Assembly: GCF_001723175.1 (NCBI RefSeq)
Contig: NC_064654.1
Location: 248,001 to 312,000, forward strand
DNA length: 64,000 bases
Source of the DNA: Penicillium oxalicum
Lineage: Eukaryota; Ascomycota; Eurotiomycetes; Eurotiales; Aspergillaceae
Direction: 5' to 3'
The notes beneath the pieces were generated by a model that did not search any database, was not told where the DNA came from, and was given only the letters and a program-made list of their open reading frames with translations. This document shows positions 41,414-53,116 of this stretch, piece after piece. Each line of letters begins with the position of its first letter. Positions within the stretch are counted from its first letter, which is position 1. The position numbers were made by a program, and so were the translations under genes.

Positions 41414-42284
41414 ATAATTTCTTTTTCTTTCTTCCTTCACTTCTTTTTTTCTTTCTTTTCCGGGCTTTACTTGGAACCGATGGTGGAAAATTTACGATAT
41501 CTCTCTTCCACTGTCGTGTAATCTCTGGGCGTTTAATATCCTTTTGGAATTGTCATGTCCGGGGGGGGACCAGATAGTTTTCGTACGAATTTATGATCGA
41601 GATATGTGAGGTGCTCGAATAGCACCGAAATAGATCCTCGACCGACAACTTCATATTCTCACTAGGGTAAGCAGTACTCGTGTCAATGAGCTAGATCCTG
41701 AACGCGGATGGCACATTGAGATTGCCTTGTAATAGTGAATTGTGCTTCCCCTGCCTCGGAACGAGCTTTGCAGCCATCTGTTTTCCCCCTCCAAAATTTT
41801 TACACAAAATGATGTCTACACATAATTTCCTACAACTATGTTTGAACACCAATTGTCAGAAAATTCATACCGAGTCATTATGCTGCAATATTTTGCCCTG
41901 GTAAAGTTCTGATTCCTAGAAATGACCTATAATCCGAGTACTGTCCAGTGTCCACCCTACCCTGACACGCACAATTTCTTGAGGATAAGCCTTACCCGTA
42001 CACGGGGGGGATTTACCTAGCGAATTCATCCAGAACACGTCCTCTTCGACAAACTTGCAAGATTGGACTTGCACCACAGTGACAGCGCTGCGCGATGGAA
42101 ATCGAACTGTCATGGCACGGACGAGACTATCAAAAACCATCATTCGCAACTGCATTTTAGATTCTGGAATACAACAGCTTTGCACACGCAAATCAAGCAT
42201 ATGGGGCTTGCACGCTGTGGAAGGAATTCTAGAGAATCACCGGCAAAAGAGATGGAGTCCGAAGAGCATAAAAAGAATTTCAAG
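41414..42284. other. Intergenic region left of the first tRNA gene
   Basis: The first 80 bp are T/C-rich, the likely 3' UTR of the rhodopsin-like gene. The remainder is A/T-rich and holds no recognised gene. Confidence 0.5.
42270..42274 (-). terminator. Pol III terminator of tRNA-Ser
   Basis: Five T residues on the minus strand, 10 nt downstream of the tRNA 3' end. Confidence 0.75.
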
Positions 42285-42377
42285 CGACGGCTGTCGGATT
42301 CGAACCGACGCCCCCGAAGGGAATTGATATCGAGGGAAATTCGAGTCAATCGCCTTAGACCACTCGGCCAAACCGCC
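42285..42377 (-). tRNA. tRNA-Ser(CGA) with 11-nt intron
   Basis: Seen: a full cloverleaf read on the minus strand. The acceptor stem is GGCGGTT with AGCCGTC (two G-U pairs) and discriminator G. The D arm is GCC/GGC, the anticodon stem ATTGA/TCAAT with anticodon CGA, and there is a long variable arm CCC-TTCG-GGG typical of serine tRNAs. The T arm is GTCGG-TTCGAAT-CCGAC. The intron is 42329-42339, just 3' of the anticodon-adjacent base, so the mature tRNA is 82 nt before CCA addition. It differs from the other copy in the window at one intron base only. Confidence 0.95.
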
Positions 42378-43677
42378 TTTTGCTTATGTAACATTATTTT
42401 CGATTCAAAACTAGAATCATACACAATATCGCTGACCGGCGCGCGGTATTTTCAACCGCAAAAGCTTCCATCATCGCTGTCCGCGGAGTGAAAGAACGCA
42501 GTGTTGTAAATTAGTGTCAAACGCTCACTAAATTGCGTTCTGTGGCTCACTTGGATCTCAAATTTTGGGTATTGGACTTTAAGTACAGCTTAATGCAGTT
42601 TCGATTGCATCTCATACGAGTATCACGAAAAGGTCCTCACCATCCACGTAGCTGGTTGAATTGTTTTCCTAGCATGTCCTAGGCAACTATTCATCGGAGT
42701 TTTGACTCTCCTTGTATACTCTCTCTTGACTGGACATCACCAATCATGATATCGCAAGACAAGGCTACAAATATTGCTTGATACCCAACCTGCCTGTACA
42801 CTATGTGCGTCCTACGTGACTGCGTAGATACTTCAATACCAAGCTAGGGAGCGTGATATATATGCCCGCCTTGATGGATATAGTCATAGCCCTACCAAAA
42901 CCTAAAAGGATTCTTGTCTCGTCCACGTATGTGTCGATTGGAGATCCATTCCGTAGCCAGGCGTAGCGCTCATATTCTTTCTACTTTTCAGATACCCCAC
43001 CTAAGCACATCGTATTCAATTCACTATGATCTACCGTCCTAGCCTATGGCTTACCTATACTCTCAGACAAGCAAGTCTCCAGCCTTGAGAAAATTCCCTT
43101 TTCAAAAAAAAAAAAAAACTCGTCACAATCGTGGTGCCAGGCTCATACCCACTGGTGGTCCGATCCCAGGCCGTACCATGACGCCGCGGCTGCTCCTGTA
43201 TACCGTGTACATGTACAACTGTGCGTAAATTGCCGCCCGCGCTACATCATAGACATGGTATGAAATCTAAAGAAGGGCAACACATATTACCCGAGGAAAA
43301 ATATGTTCATCTTCTGGAAGTTCAAGTACGGCTATTGAGTCCTTGAGCGGTAGATGTTGGCTTGCAGGAGTGGAAGCGGGTAGCAGGTTCCAAGACGAGC
43401 TCCAAGATACATGATCTATTTGTGAGAACCAAAGAGATTGACAGAACGATAAAGGTTACTGGCCACTCTTGCAGAGAAGCTTGGTGCAGGTGCAGTATTT
43501 TAAATGAGTAATGTGTATAGTCTACAGAGTGCTTATTCGCGGATCCTGACTGTCCAGTGTTAGTATTCTCGACTACATACGGTTGACAGGGTAGTGCCAT
43601 GTTGTGTGCATGAGGACACGAGTCTCACATTTTTACTTTGCTATATATATGCAAAGATTGTGGCAATACTCAGTAAT
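42378..43677. other. Spacer between the two tRNA-Ser genes
   Basis: 1.3 kb, A/T-rich, no supportable gene. It has a poly-A tract near 43105. Both tRNA genes have their 5' ends facing this spacer, so both internal-promoter units point outward. Confidence 0.55.
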
Positions 43678-43770
43678 GGCGGTTTGGCCGAGTGGTCTAA
43701 GGCGATTGACTCGAATTTTCCTCGATATCAATTCCCTTCGGGGGCGTCGGTTCGAATCCGACAGCCGTCG
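43678..43770 (+). tRNA. tRNA-Ser(CGA) with 11-nt intron, second copy
   Basis: Same cloverleaf as the copy at 42285-42377, here on the plus strand. The anticodon CGA is at 43712-43714, the intron at 43716-43726 and the variable arm at about 43733-43745. The sequences match at all 82 mature positions. The identity continues about 16 nt past the 3' end (CTTGAAATTC and the T run). Confidence 0.95.
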
Positions 43771-44136
43771 CTTGAAATTCTTTTTAGTCTCTCTAGACTC
43801 TGATCCCACAACATATCCCATCCCAAGCCTTCAGCGTAAAAGGTAAACAAACACGAGTAAATTGCTTACAGATTTAGACCTCCCTGAGAAGCGGAGACAG
43901 GGCCTGCGCCTGAAAAAGTAGTACTACGTTAAAAGGTCAACACTCCACATATTCTTTATTGTTTAATTCTTTCATTCTTCGTCCATTCAAGCTGAAGAGA
44001 AACTTATTTACTCGACCAAGATTCGAGGCGGTCTACTTCGCGACCGCATGTATCCATCAAACGCTCAGATAGACGCACAGTCAACCGGTGACTAGGTAGT
44101 ACGCATTACGCAATACGTACCATGAGTAAATTGCAC
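43771..44136. other. Short intergenic region downstream of the second tRNA
   Basis: 366 bp between the tRNA and the stop of the metallopeptidase gene. It contains the Pol III terminator and presumably the peptidase 3' UTR; nothing else was seen. Confidence 0.55.
43781..43785 (+). terminator. Pol III terminator of tRNA-Ser, second copy
   Basis: TTTTT ten nucleotides after the tRNA 3' end, at the same distance as in the other copy. Confidence 0.75.
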
Positions 44137-46408
44137 CTAAGCAAGTCCCAACTCCTGGTAGAAAGCATCGGTCCGTGGCTCCCGACCCAAAAACTCCGTC
44201 AAAGTAGTCATCTCATCCTGACTACCACCCTTCTCAAGAACAGTGTGACGATACCGACGACCATGCTCCTTGTTCATGGGATCATCCTTGAACACGGTGT
44301 AGAACATATCAGTCGAGTAGACCTGCGAGCTGAGGTAACCATAGTATCCCGCATCGTATCCGCCGATCAGGTGGCCGAAGGTGGCCTCGCCATGGCCCCA
44401 GTCATCGCTGGCGCCGAGGGCTTCGGGGCCGTCCATCTGCGTGATCTCTCGGCGGAGGCGGTTGTAGGTGGCGGATACGGGCAGAGCCTTGACATCCTCG
44501 TGGCTGGCAGGTTCGTGGACGGCCATGTCAAAGATACCAAAGTGCAGCTGGCGCAGGTTGAAGAGGGCATCATTGACATGCTTGGTGGAGATCAGACTCT
44601 TGATGACGTCGTCTGGGATGCGCTCAGACGGAGGGGCCGTCGCGGTCTTACCGCCGCTCTTGGCCTGTTGGGATTCTTGCCAGCCGGCAAGGTACTCGGG
44701 GGACAGGGTAGAATAATGGCGACTGAGGGCGCGCAGCTGGGAAGGCGTCCAGCACCAGTTCTCAAGCATCTGGCTGGGAGCCTCCACAAAGTCCCGTACT
44801 GTGTTGGTGCCGTGGAAGCGGGAGTAGATGGTCTTGGACACGAGATCGTGGATACCGTGACCCAGCTCGTGGAACAGAGTAACCACTTCATCATGTTTGA
44901 GGAGGGAGGGCTTCTTGGGGGTAGGTTTGGTGAAGTTGCAGACCAGTGCAGTCGCGGGGTATCGGCGCTTGCCTTCGGCGTCAATGAAGCCCTAGACAAG
45001 GACAATGTCAATCAGCCAAGCTCCACTGGACGGAGCATTCGCCAAGAAAAAAAATTGAAACATAAAAGAAGAAAGGAAAAGAAAAGAGCGAGTGTCAACT
45101 TACCGGCTGGAGGTTAAAGTTGGCAGCGTGGCCATACTTGCCCTCACGAGGGAACAGATCGAGGTACAGATAGCCAACAAAGCCGCTACCTTCGCCTTCA
45201 TCGTCCCACACGCTAAAGACTTGCACGTCCTCATGCCAAACAATATCATCACCTTTGCCCGTGGGAGCAATGGCAGCACGATCCTCGCCGACTACTTCAA
45301 CAAACGCCAATCCAAACAGCTCCTCGAAGATCTCCAGCATACCTTGAATGGTGGTCTGCAAGGGGAAATACTCTGCGATGAGCTGCTGATCCAGTGAATA
45401 GTCCTTCTCCAGCATCAAGCGATCATAGAAGCGGTGGTCCCACAGGAAGTACCGGCCATCCGCCTTGGGGTCGGTGGACTTCTTCAAGTCCATCAAGGTC
45501 TGGATTTCTCGCTTACCGCCAGCGGTAAGGCGCGAACGCAAGTCGCCCAGGAACTTGTTCACAGTCTCCGGGGTCTTGGCCATCTTGTCTTCGATACGGA
45601 ATGCGGCGTGATTGGGGTAGCCCAGCAAACGGGCAGCCTCGTCACGCAGGATGATAGCCTCACGGAAGAGGGGCACATTCTGGTTGCACTTGTTCTCGTT
45701 TTCGATCATCAATTTCTGACGAGTCTCGGAGTTGGTGGCATACTTCATGGTGGGGAAAAGATCCGGGTACTTGAAGGTCAACCAGAGCTTCCCGGCATTC
45801 TCACCCTCGCCCTTCTTCAGGCCCGACAGAACATCATCAGGCACACCATCCAATTGCTCAGGAGTGAACCAAATGCCACCATTCTCCTCGTTTAGATTCT
45901 TCTGGAACTCAATGCTCAGCGTGCTCAGGCGCTTCTTGATCTCCTTGAAACGATCACGCTTCTCCCCGGCAGGCAGAGACAGTCCGTTGCGGATAAAGTC
46001 CTTGTGCTCCTTTTCGAGGAGTCGACGAGACTCGGGATCCAAAGTCTCATTCTTGTTCAAAACGGCATCCACTAGCTTGTAGACATCCTCCCGCATGACA
46101 GACTCGATGAAGAACTCATCCATCAACTCCTCGGCCTTGGATGAAGCATCACGGAGCTTCTGGTCCGTCGAGACTGCCTGGTAAAAGCCGATGATGTGTG
46201 ACTCCAAGGCCATTTCGTTTTCATTCCGGGATAGGGGGCCCAGGACACTGGCAAAGGTGGCCGCTTCGGGCTTCACCTCGGCCACCACCTTGTCCTGGAC
46301 GGCACGTGAGGTCTTGATGAGACGCTCCGCATCGGCCACGACGGACTGCGGGGTCGCTGTGAAGACGGGGGGAGCTTGAGGCGGCTTCCGTAGAGAAGCG
46401 GGCGCCAT
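44137..46408 (-). CDS. prd1: M3 family metallopeptidase (saccharolysin/thimet oligopeptidase type)
   Basis: Zinc oligopeptidase that cleaves short peptides; the yeast counterpart Prd1 is cytosolic and mitochondrial. Two exons on the minus strand: 46408-45104 and 44991-44137, 719 residues, close to Prd1 (712). Seen: the zinc site HELGH at 476-480 within EVVTLFHELGHGIHDL, and the downstream block FVEAPSQMLENW that supplies the third ligand Glu; RFHGTNTVRDFVEAPSQ is characteristic of the family. The N-terminal half is helical (FKEIKKRLSTLSIEFQKNL). The 112-nt intron has GT-AG ends. Start: the first in-frame ATG gives MAPASLRKPP. Odd: the frame stays open about 110 codons upstream without an ATG and encodes a basic, hydrophobic segment resembling a mitochondrial leader (RYLTTST just before the ATG). 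Confidence 0.93.
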
Positions 46409-48736
46409 GGTGGAAGTCGTCAAGTATCGGTAGTAGACAGGTGTCGGAGTGCGGAAGTGGCCCAGCACAGAAGACAGGCGGGCGGGAAGACGGAGAAGGG
46501 GCGCCACGGTGAGGATGGCGAAGAAGAGGATGAAGAAACGAAGGCGAGCGGTGAACGCTATGCTGGGCGGAGAGAAGGTCCGTGGAGGAGCAGCAGCAGC
46601 AGCAGGAAGAGGGGTTGGAGGTACTGGAGGTACTGCGGTGGAGAAGGATGGTTGGGTCTCACATGGAACGAGTCCCGCGTCCAGTATATCGGACAAAGGC
46701 GTGGGGTATTTCAAGCCTGAGGCAGGAGTGGATCCACACAGTCACTGATCAGTGTTCTTCTCCAACTTCTTCATGCTTTCCCCACCATCACTCAATCACG
46801 TTGACCTCGGTAGGGGAACGTTCTACAGGACAAGGGTGCAGTCAAATTCACGACCCAAAGTCAATACAGTATTACTGAAAGATACATGCTTATTGGTGGC
46901 TTCGCATCCGTGGAAGATTAAGGTAATACATATAGCACCAACAGCGACTGAAGACGTGGACGTAACCAACAGTAATTACTAATGCCCTACGGGAGTTCCT
47001 AAGAGGGGAATATAACCCAAGGGTCGTAAACTAACTTGGTCAAGATGTCATCTTTCCGTTTGCAGGATAGCAACCGAAGAGCCGAATGTAAAAAGATGGC
47101 TCCGTCAGCATCGTATATCCAGCTGTGCGCTAGCAAGCACTTTGCTCCTAAGGTTATTAGTTAGATCAACCTCCTTCCACTCAGCCTGCGCACTTTGGCG
47201 TTCAAATCCATCCAACCGTGACTACCTCATGCGCATCAGGTACCCAAGAGAGCTAGCTTATCGGGGGTTTGCCCTTCTAGCTGATGGACTCAACATGAAT
47301 ATGAGAAGGTCGAGAGAAATCGATGCCGACATTTCTATAAGTGCATCTCGGCACCCCCTCGGGTTGGGCACAGCGCCGTGCGCTACATCTCATGCGTTCG
47401 GTCAATAACACGAAATTTGGAAAATGTAAGCTCGGCATGTGAGGCTCAGTTTTCTTACCAGCAGTGCTGGACGCTTACCACAGTTGCAGGGACATTTGGA
47501 GGAAATAGCCATAAGATACTCCACGAGTATAGCAAATGCACCATTGCCATCGATATCGACGACTGATGATCTGGGTCTCCACCCGTGAATACAGAAAGCC
47601 TAGAGACTATAATAGTAAGGCTTCCCGATGTGATTCATGCTCTTGATATCCGCAGACTAAAAATCGTGCAGCTAAAAAGGTCGGATAGAACCTTACTTGC
47701 CATGGCACCCTGGGGGGAAAATTGGTGTTGCAAAACCAAAAAGAATTACCATGAACCGAGAGAAGAATCTCACTAAAAGAGGATGTCATGCACACATTGA
47801 AAAATCAAAAAAAAGCCCATGGGTAACAGACCTGCAGCCTCACTAGTTACAAGCGAGACATCGAGGAGGATTGACCTATTTAGATTAGGTCTTGGTTCTT
47901 TCGCCCCGGACGTCAGATCGCACTGCGCAAAATATTCGTCTGAAACTGAACCAAGTACAATGTTGCTCATTCCGTTAGAAACTTTGAGGCCTCGGAGATT
48001 ACGCCCTGTTTTCGACTAACAATTTCCCGCTAATATGCATAGATGATCGAGGGCGCCTTCGTTGGCAGTGCCATCAATGATGACTCGAAAAACTTGATTG
48101 CTACAATGTGAACTATTTATGGCGATTTCCTGGTTTCTTTCGCCCGAATCTCGACTTGATAACACCAGTAGATACTAGACCAGGATCCATACATCGGGAA
48201 TGACCTTAGCAGTCGATACATGGCCATGCGGAAATTGAACCGTGACTAGCCGTTTCTCTCCATTTCATGCACGTGGCCAATCATGCAGTACATACCAAAG
48301 CGTGCAGTGTTACATTGCCTGACATCATGCTTGCAAATCCAGAGCGAGTAAGCTTCCGTCGATAATGGAGACGGCCTTGCAAAATAAAAGACTGTGTACT
48401 TCCATTGATATCCTCCTGCAGACCAAAAAGACCATGTCCCGACATGAATGGATACTTGTGTCTTTTAATCAATGTGTTTCGAGTAACGTGTACCGCGCGT
48501 GGTGATTCTCTATCGAGGGGTTTAGGCTGCGCAAAATCTCATAAACAGCATGAGAGGCATCAGCCTCGATAAATCGCACTCATACCTTTATATTGCCGAG
48601 GAAAAATTGACTACATTGCGAGTATTGACATGTTTTTAAAAGTACTGAAATAAATGATTGGCCTGGTAATTGCGGAAAAATAGAACTTCTTCGATAAGAT
48701 TGAGATCGCATCGACGACAGGTATCTCTAGTTAATA
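46409..48736. other. Intergenic region between the metallopeptidase and the NRPS-like gene
   Basis: The left end is the peptidase promoter and 5' leader, including the open frame without ATG discussed in the findings. The rest (47-48.7 kb) is A/T-rich with only short open frames. No gene was recognised. Confidence 0.5.
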
Positions 48737-51700
48737 TCAGACATCATAAAATCCCTTCCGAGTCCAGAACGAAATGATCAGCTTCAAAAGTTCGGGGTCC
48801 AGAGGCTTATACTGAATATCTGGGCGATCTTTGAGAGCCTCCAAGGCGTTGGTTGAGTCATAGATGGGCGTGTTCTGACTCGCCTCCCAGCGGGTCAACT
48901 CTCCCAGAACGCGCTCCTCAAACATGGGCATCAAGGGAGCCAAAGGCCCATCCGGAAGTTGCCCAGCAGTGACCTTGGAGAGCCACTGGGAATACCTGAT
49001 CAATTTGACGGGATAACCAGCATCATTGATCACCTGACAGGTATCGCGGACAGTAATAGACGCCGAAGGATCCGGTGATAAGAGACTATAGGACCGGCCA
49101 AGGTTACGATTCGACGAGGCAATGTGAACCATGGCCGAGATGACATAGTCGATAGTGCAATATTCCAGGTTCTGCTGAAGATCCGGAAAAGCGCCTATCT
49201 GGATACACCCCATGATCAGCCGCGAGAAGAAATCATTTGGATTCAAGGCGCCGGTTTTGCTGTCCCCGATGATGTACCCAGGACGGTGAATGGCGACGGG
49301 AAGGTCCCGGTCTCGCATGCGCCGGACCATTTGCTCGGCTGTCCATTGGCTTGCCGAATATCCCAAATCATATCGAAGGGCTTGCAGATGCGGCAATAAT
49401 GGATCATCTTCAAGGACCCGGAGTGTGCCTAGGATGAACCCCGTGGGCCCCCAAACATCGATGCTGGACATGTAGTGGAAAGATTTTCTCTTGCCCAAAG
49501 CTGCGACTCGTAGCACATTTTTGGTTCCCACAACATTTGAAGGGTAGTGAGAGGCGTAAGTTTCACAGAAGTTCACTTTCGCACCCAGGTGAAAGACGAC
49601 CGAGGCCCAATTCGTGAGCCAGGTGAAACGTTCAGTGCCCAACCCAAGATCGGGTTCTATTATGTCACCTTCCAACACCATGATCTTTTGTATCAGCGTC
49701 AATGAGGTTGGCCAAAGATCATATCGCTCCAGTGTCTGCTGGATGCGATCGGCCCCATTGACCGAACCTTGTCTTCGCGCCAGGCAGGCGACCTGCTTTA
49801 CTTCTGGCATGTCCAGCAGGTAGCGTAGAAGATTCGCGCCAACGAATCCGGTTGCGCCAGTCAAGAACACATGACCTTCGTTGTGAGCTGTCCAGTCTAC
49901 AACTGTCTCAATGTTGTCGACAAGCCCAACGTCTCGAATTCATGTTCGAGTCTCATCAGTTGCATGGGCAGGCGAGACTGTCGAGGTCATGTTATCGACC
50001 AGAGAAACAAGATCTCGTAGTCGGGTGTTTTGCAGGAACTGCTCCATAGAGATATGACAATCCAGATCTCTCCGAATCAGAGAGATCAAGGCCGCGTTTT
50101 GTAAAGAGTTGGCGCCTTGCTCAATAAAGTCGTCATGGTCGGAAACGTGCGACTGCGGAAGGATTTGCTTCCATAACTTTTTAATGACATCCTTCGTGGT
50201 CAGACCTCCGGCTGTGTGGAGGCACTGAGCTGAATGGGTTTGGTGATCTTGGTTGTTCTTCCATTCCGTATAGCGGTCTTGAAGCGCTTGTCGATCTACC
50301 TTGCCGTTGACGGTCAACGGGAGCTCCTTGACTAGCTCAACATAATCCGGGGCCATGTACGATGGCGATCGCTCACGGACAAATGCCAAAATGGACTCCA
50401 CCTTGATGTTTTGCTGACCATTTGTTTTGACAAATGCCACAAGCAAGGATACGCCATTGTTGACGGTCGAAGGAACATGGACCACTGCCGCCGATTCGAC
50501 GCCATCGTGGCAAAGCAAGTGAGCCTCTACCTCGGAAAGCTCAACTCTGAAGCCACCGTGCTTGACCTGTCTATCCCGGCGGCCACAAAAGTCCAAGCAT
50601 TTCAAGTCTGATCTCCACTTTGCATAGTCCCCCGTTCGGTATAAGCGGACAGATCCTTGGATGTTGCCCGGAGACTCTTGAACGTTCAGGACACTGCGAT
50701 CCAGATGTATAAAGCACTCTTCAGTTTTGGCGGGCATATTCAAGTACCCTGCTGAGAGTTGGGGTCCTGCAATGCATATTTCTCCTTCAATGCCACTTTC
50801 CCGAATTGGCTGCAAATTTTGGTCAAAGAGGTAGACATTCAGATCACCCACTGCCCGACCGATGCTGATCCGGTCTTGTTTCAGTTCTTCTTCGCTCACC
50901 AGCATCGCCGTGGCAAGTGTGGTACATTCAGTCGGGCCGTATGTGTTCCACAGATATTTCGGCGGTTTACACATTGCGCGCATTGCCTTGACACTGGCAA
51001 CGTCCCCTGCGCTCATGACATGTCGTAAACTTTGAAAGATAGAAGGCTCTCCGAAAACCAGGATCTCCATCAGAGCTACAGGGAGCATTATCACCGTTAC
51101 CCCTTGATGCTCCAAGAAGCTTTTGAGACGGGGAGGGTCAGTGACGGTGGTCTTTTGAATGGCAACGGCAGTGGCTCCAGAGAGCAGGGTCACCCAGATC
51201 TCAAAGAGACTAAGGTCAAACCCCGGGTTATTGAAATGTGTCACTCTATCATCTGGACTCAATGGGGTGAATGGGGTCTTGTTGGCCAGGTGCATGATGT
51301 TTTGAGCCCTAATCTGGACCGGCTTAGGCCTTCCCGTAGAGCCCGACGTGAAGAGAATGTGAGTGCGATGCTCCGGGCTCAGAATAGCAGGAGATGCTAA
51401 CTCATCGTCAAAGTTACAATGAGCATCAGATGCTGGGGTGCTTTGGAGAGTAATGTAGTCCATGCCCTCCACCCGCTGATCACTTCGTTCGACGCCCTGC
51501 GCGGCGACAATCACGCGTTTGACTCCAATGTCGTGAAACATGCGCGAAATCCTAGTCCTAGGCATTGCAGGATCCACAGGAACGCAGGTTCCTCGAGCAA
51601 ATATCACGGCGAGCTGTGCAACCACCAGATTGACTCCAGGGGGAAGAAGAATGCCAATTGGCTCCTCCCGCCCAATCTTGTTCTGATCGAGTGTTTGAGC

Positions 51701-51811
51701 CAAGCCCTGAGATTGAAGAATCATATCTTTATAAGATAAAACATGGTCATCCTCAATCACAGCAATTGATTCGGGAGCAGACCGCGCTCTTTCAATGACT
51801 TTTTGATCCAT
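48737..51811 (-). pseudogene. NRPS-like adenylation-thiolation-reductase gene split by an in-frame TGA
   Basis: An assembly-line enzyme that would activate a carboxylic acid as adenylate, load it on a carrier and release it reductively. ATG at 51811 (MDQKVIERAR). Seen: A3 FTSGSTGRPKPV (154-165), A5 NTYGPTECT, A7 YRTGDYAKW, A8 GRRDRQVKHGGFRVE, A10 LPLTVNGKVDR with its Lys; carrier Ser569 in EQGANSLQNAAL. Codon 624 is TGA (49942-49940). The same frame then continues, without another ATG, through IETVVDWTAHNEG into the Rossmann motif FLTGATGFVGANLL and a full thioester-reductase-like domain to a stop at 48737 (1024 residues if read through). The reductase has Tyr-Ser-Ala-Ser-Gln where Tyr-x3-Lys is expected. 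I found no frame-keeping GT-AG intron around the TGA. If translation stops there, a 623-residue A-T protein remains, which could still be active. Gene, pseudogene and sequencing error all remain possible. Confidence 0.75.
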
Positions 51812-53116
51812 TTGAAGAGAAGAGACTCTAAGCACTGATGAAAATGATGATCGTGTCAATTGGTGTAAAGATCTCAAGATCAAGTGAAGTCTGCAAGATG
51901 TTGTTTGGTAGAAGGCTGTCTAATGATTTGATTCAACTTGCTCGGTACTACCACCTCAACCTTAGGGACCTTTGGATTTATATCTTCTCCTGAGCCCCGA
52001 AGTATGAGCTCTATTCACTGCTACATACTTGAGAACGTCAGAATCGGAACTAGGTGGCCACAAAGCTCGGAAATGCTTCGCTGTATATTGACCTATGGCG
52101 AAACTATAAACTGGATAAATTGTCCACAAATGCTACATCGAATTGTGGATCGCCACGTAAAACAGCCAAGCCTGCAGGTGACAGCCCTGTGCCCACCCCT
52201 TCCCCCCAAACTTGCTTTGAAGATGTTGAGGATATCAGGCCCAGTTTGCACGATATGCTTCTTGCTGGTTATGTGCCTCTATTTCCTCATTTTGCGTGCT
52301 CGATGAACCTTGATTGATTCTCCAAGACGTCGGCTCACTTTCCGTTCACTCAAATGATTTCCTCTAACTTTTGGCGGAGCCCTGACCCGTTGAAAATCTT
52401 GATGAAGATATTTGACACTTATTATTCGACAGAACCAATCTCACGTACTTCTCCAATCTTACTGTCTATCTACACTGCTTTACTGTGTGATATGATGAAA
52501 TTGATGTTCAACTTGTATCGCCGTGTGTTGGTGATCTCTCAGCCGGAATCTTCTTAAGACGGATGTGGAATCTACACCAAACCTTTGCAATACCACTTGG
52601 ATTCACTCCCTTCGGCTCCTACCATGTCAGATGATCTTCGCCCTGCTATGGCGTAGAGGTAAAAGTCTATGTTGTCTAACCCATGGCCCATCCGCCGATT
52701 CTGCTATCAGGTAGTCATGCATAAAAGGCTGCCCACGGTGGATAGCGGTCATGGCACTCAGTATGGCACACGTATATTGGACTGGAGGGTATTTCCGAGG
52801 CCACACATCCCCAAATTGACGTCGTGTTACTTGTGAAGAACCTGTTTTAGCCCAGTGATACGATCAAGGCCGATCGCACGAGCCTCTTTGAAAAACGTCA
52901 GTATCCACGACTGTATCGGCCAAAACCATATGATACTTCTCTGAAAGACCTAATGATATCATGCTGTGCGGATCAAAGCGCTAGCGGAGACAGATCTTCA
53001 CAAGATCATCGTCCAGAACTACATCATATATAAGGTTCTTTCCCATGGCTATATCTCAAAGATTGTTTGAGTAAAATATAGGTGATATCATTCTGATAGT
53101 TTTATTTGTCACTGCC
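51812..53116. promoter_or_regulatory. Shared divergent promoter of the NRPS-like and oxoamine-synthase genes
   Basis: 1.3 kb between the two start codons with no supportable gene. TATAAAT on the minus strand (51976-51982) lies about 165 nt upstream of the NRPS-like ATG; TATATAAGG (53027-53035) lies about 80 nt upstream of the other ATG. The head-to-head arrangement suggests co-regulation. Confidence 0.55.

Noticed and set aside
42063..42491. 142-codon open frame covering the first tRNA
   Set aside because: The protein-like segment is the translated antisense of the tRNA-Ser gene; a matching artefact occurs at the second copy.
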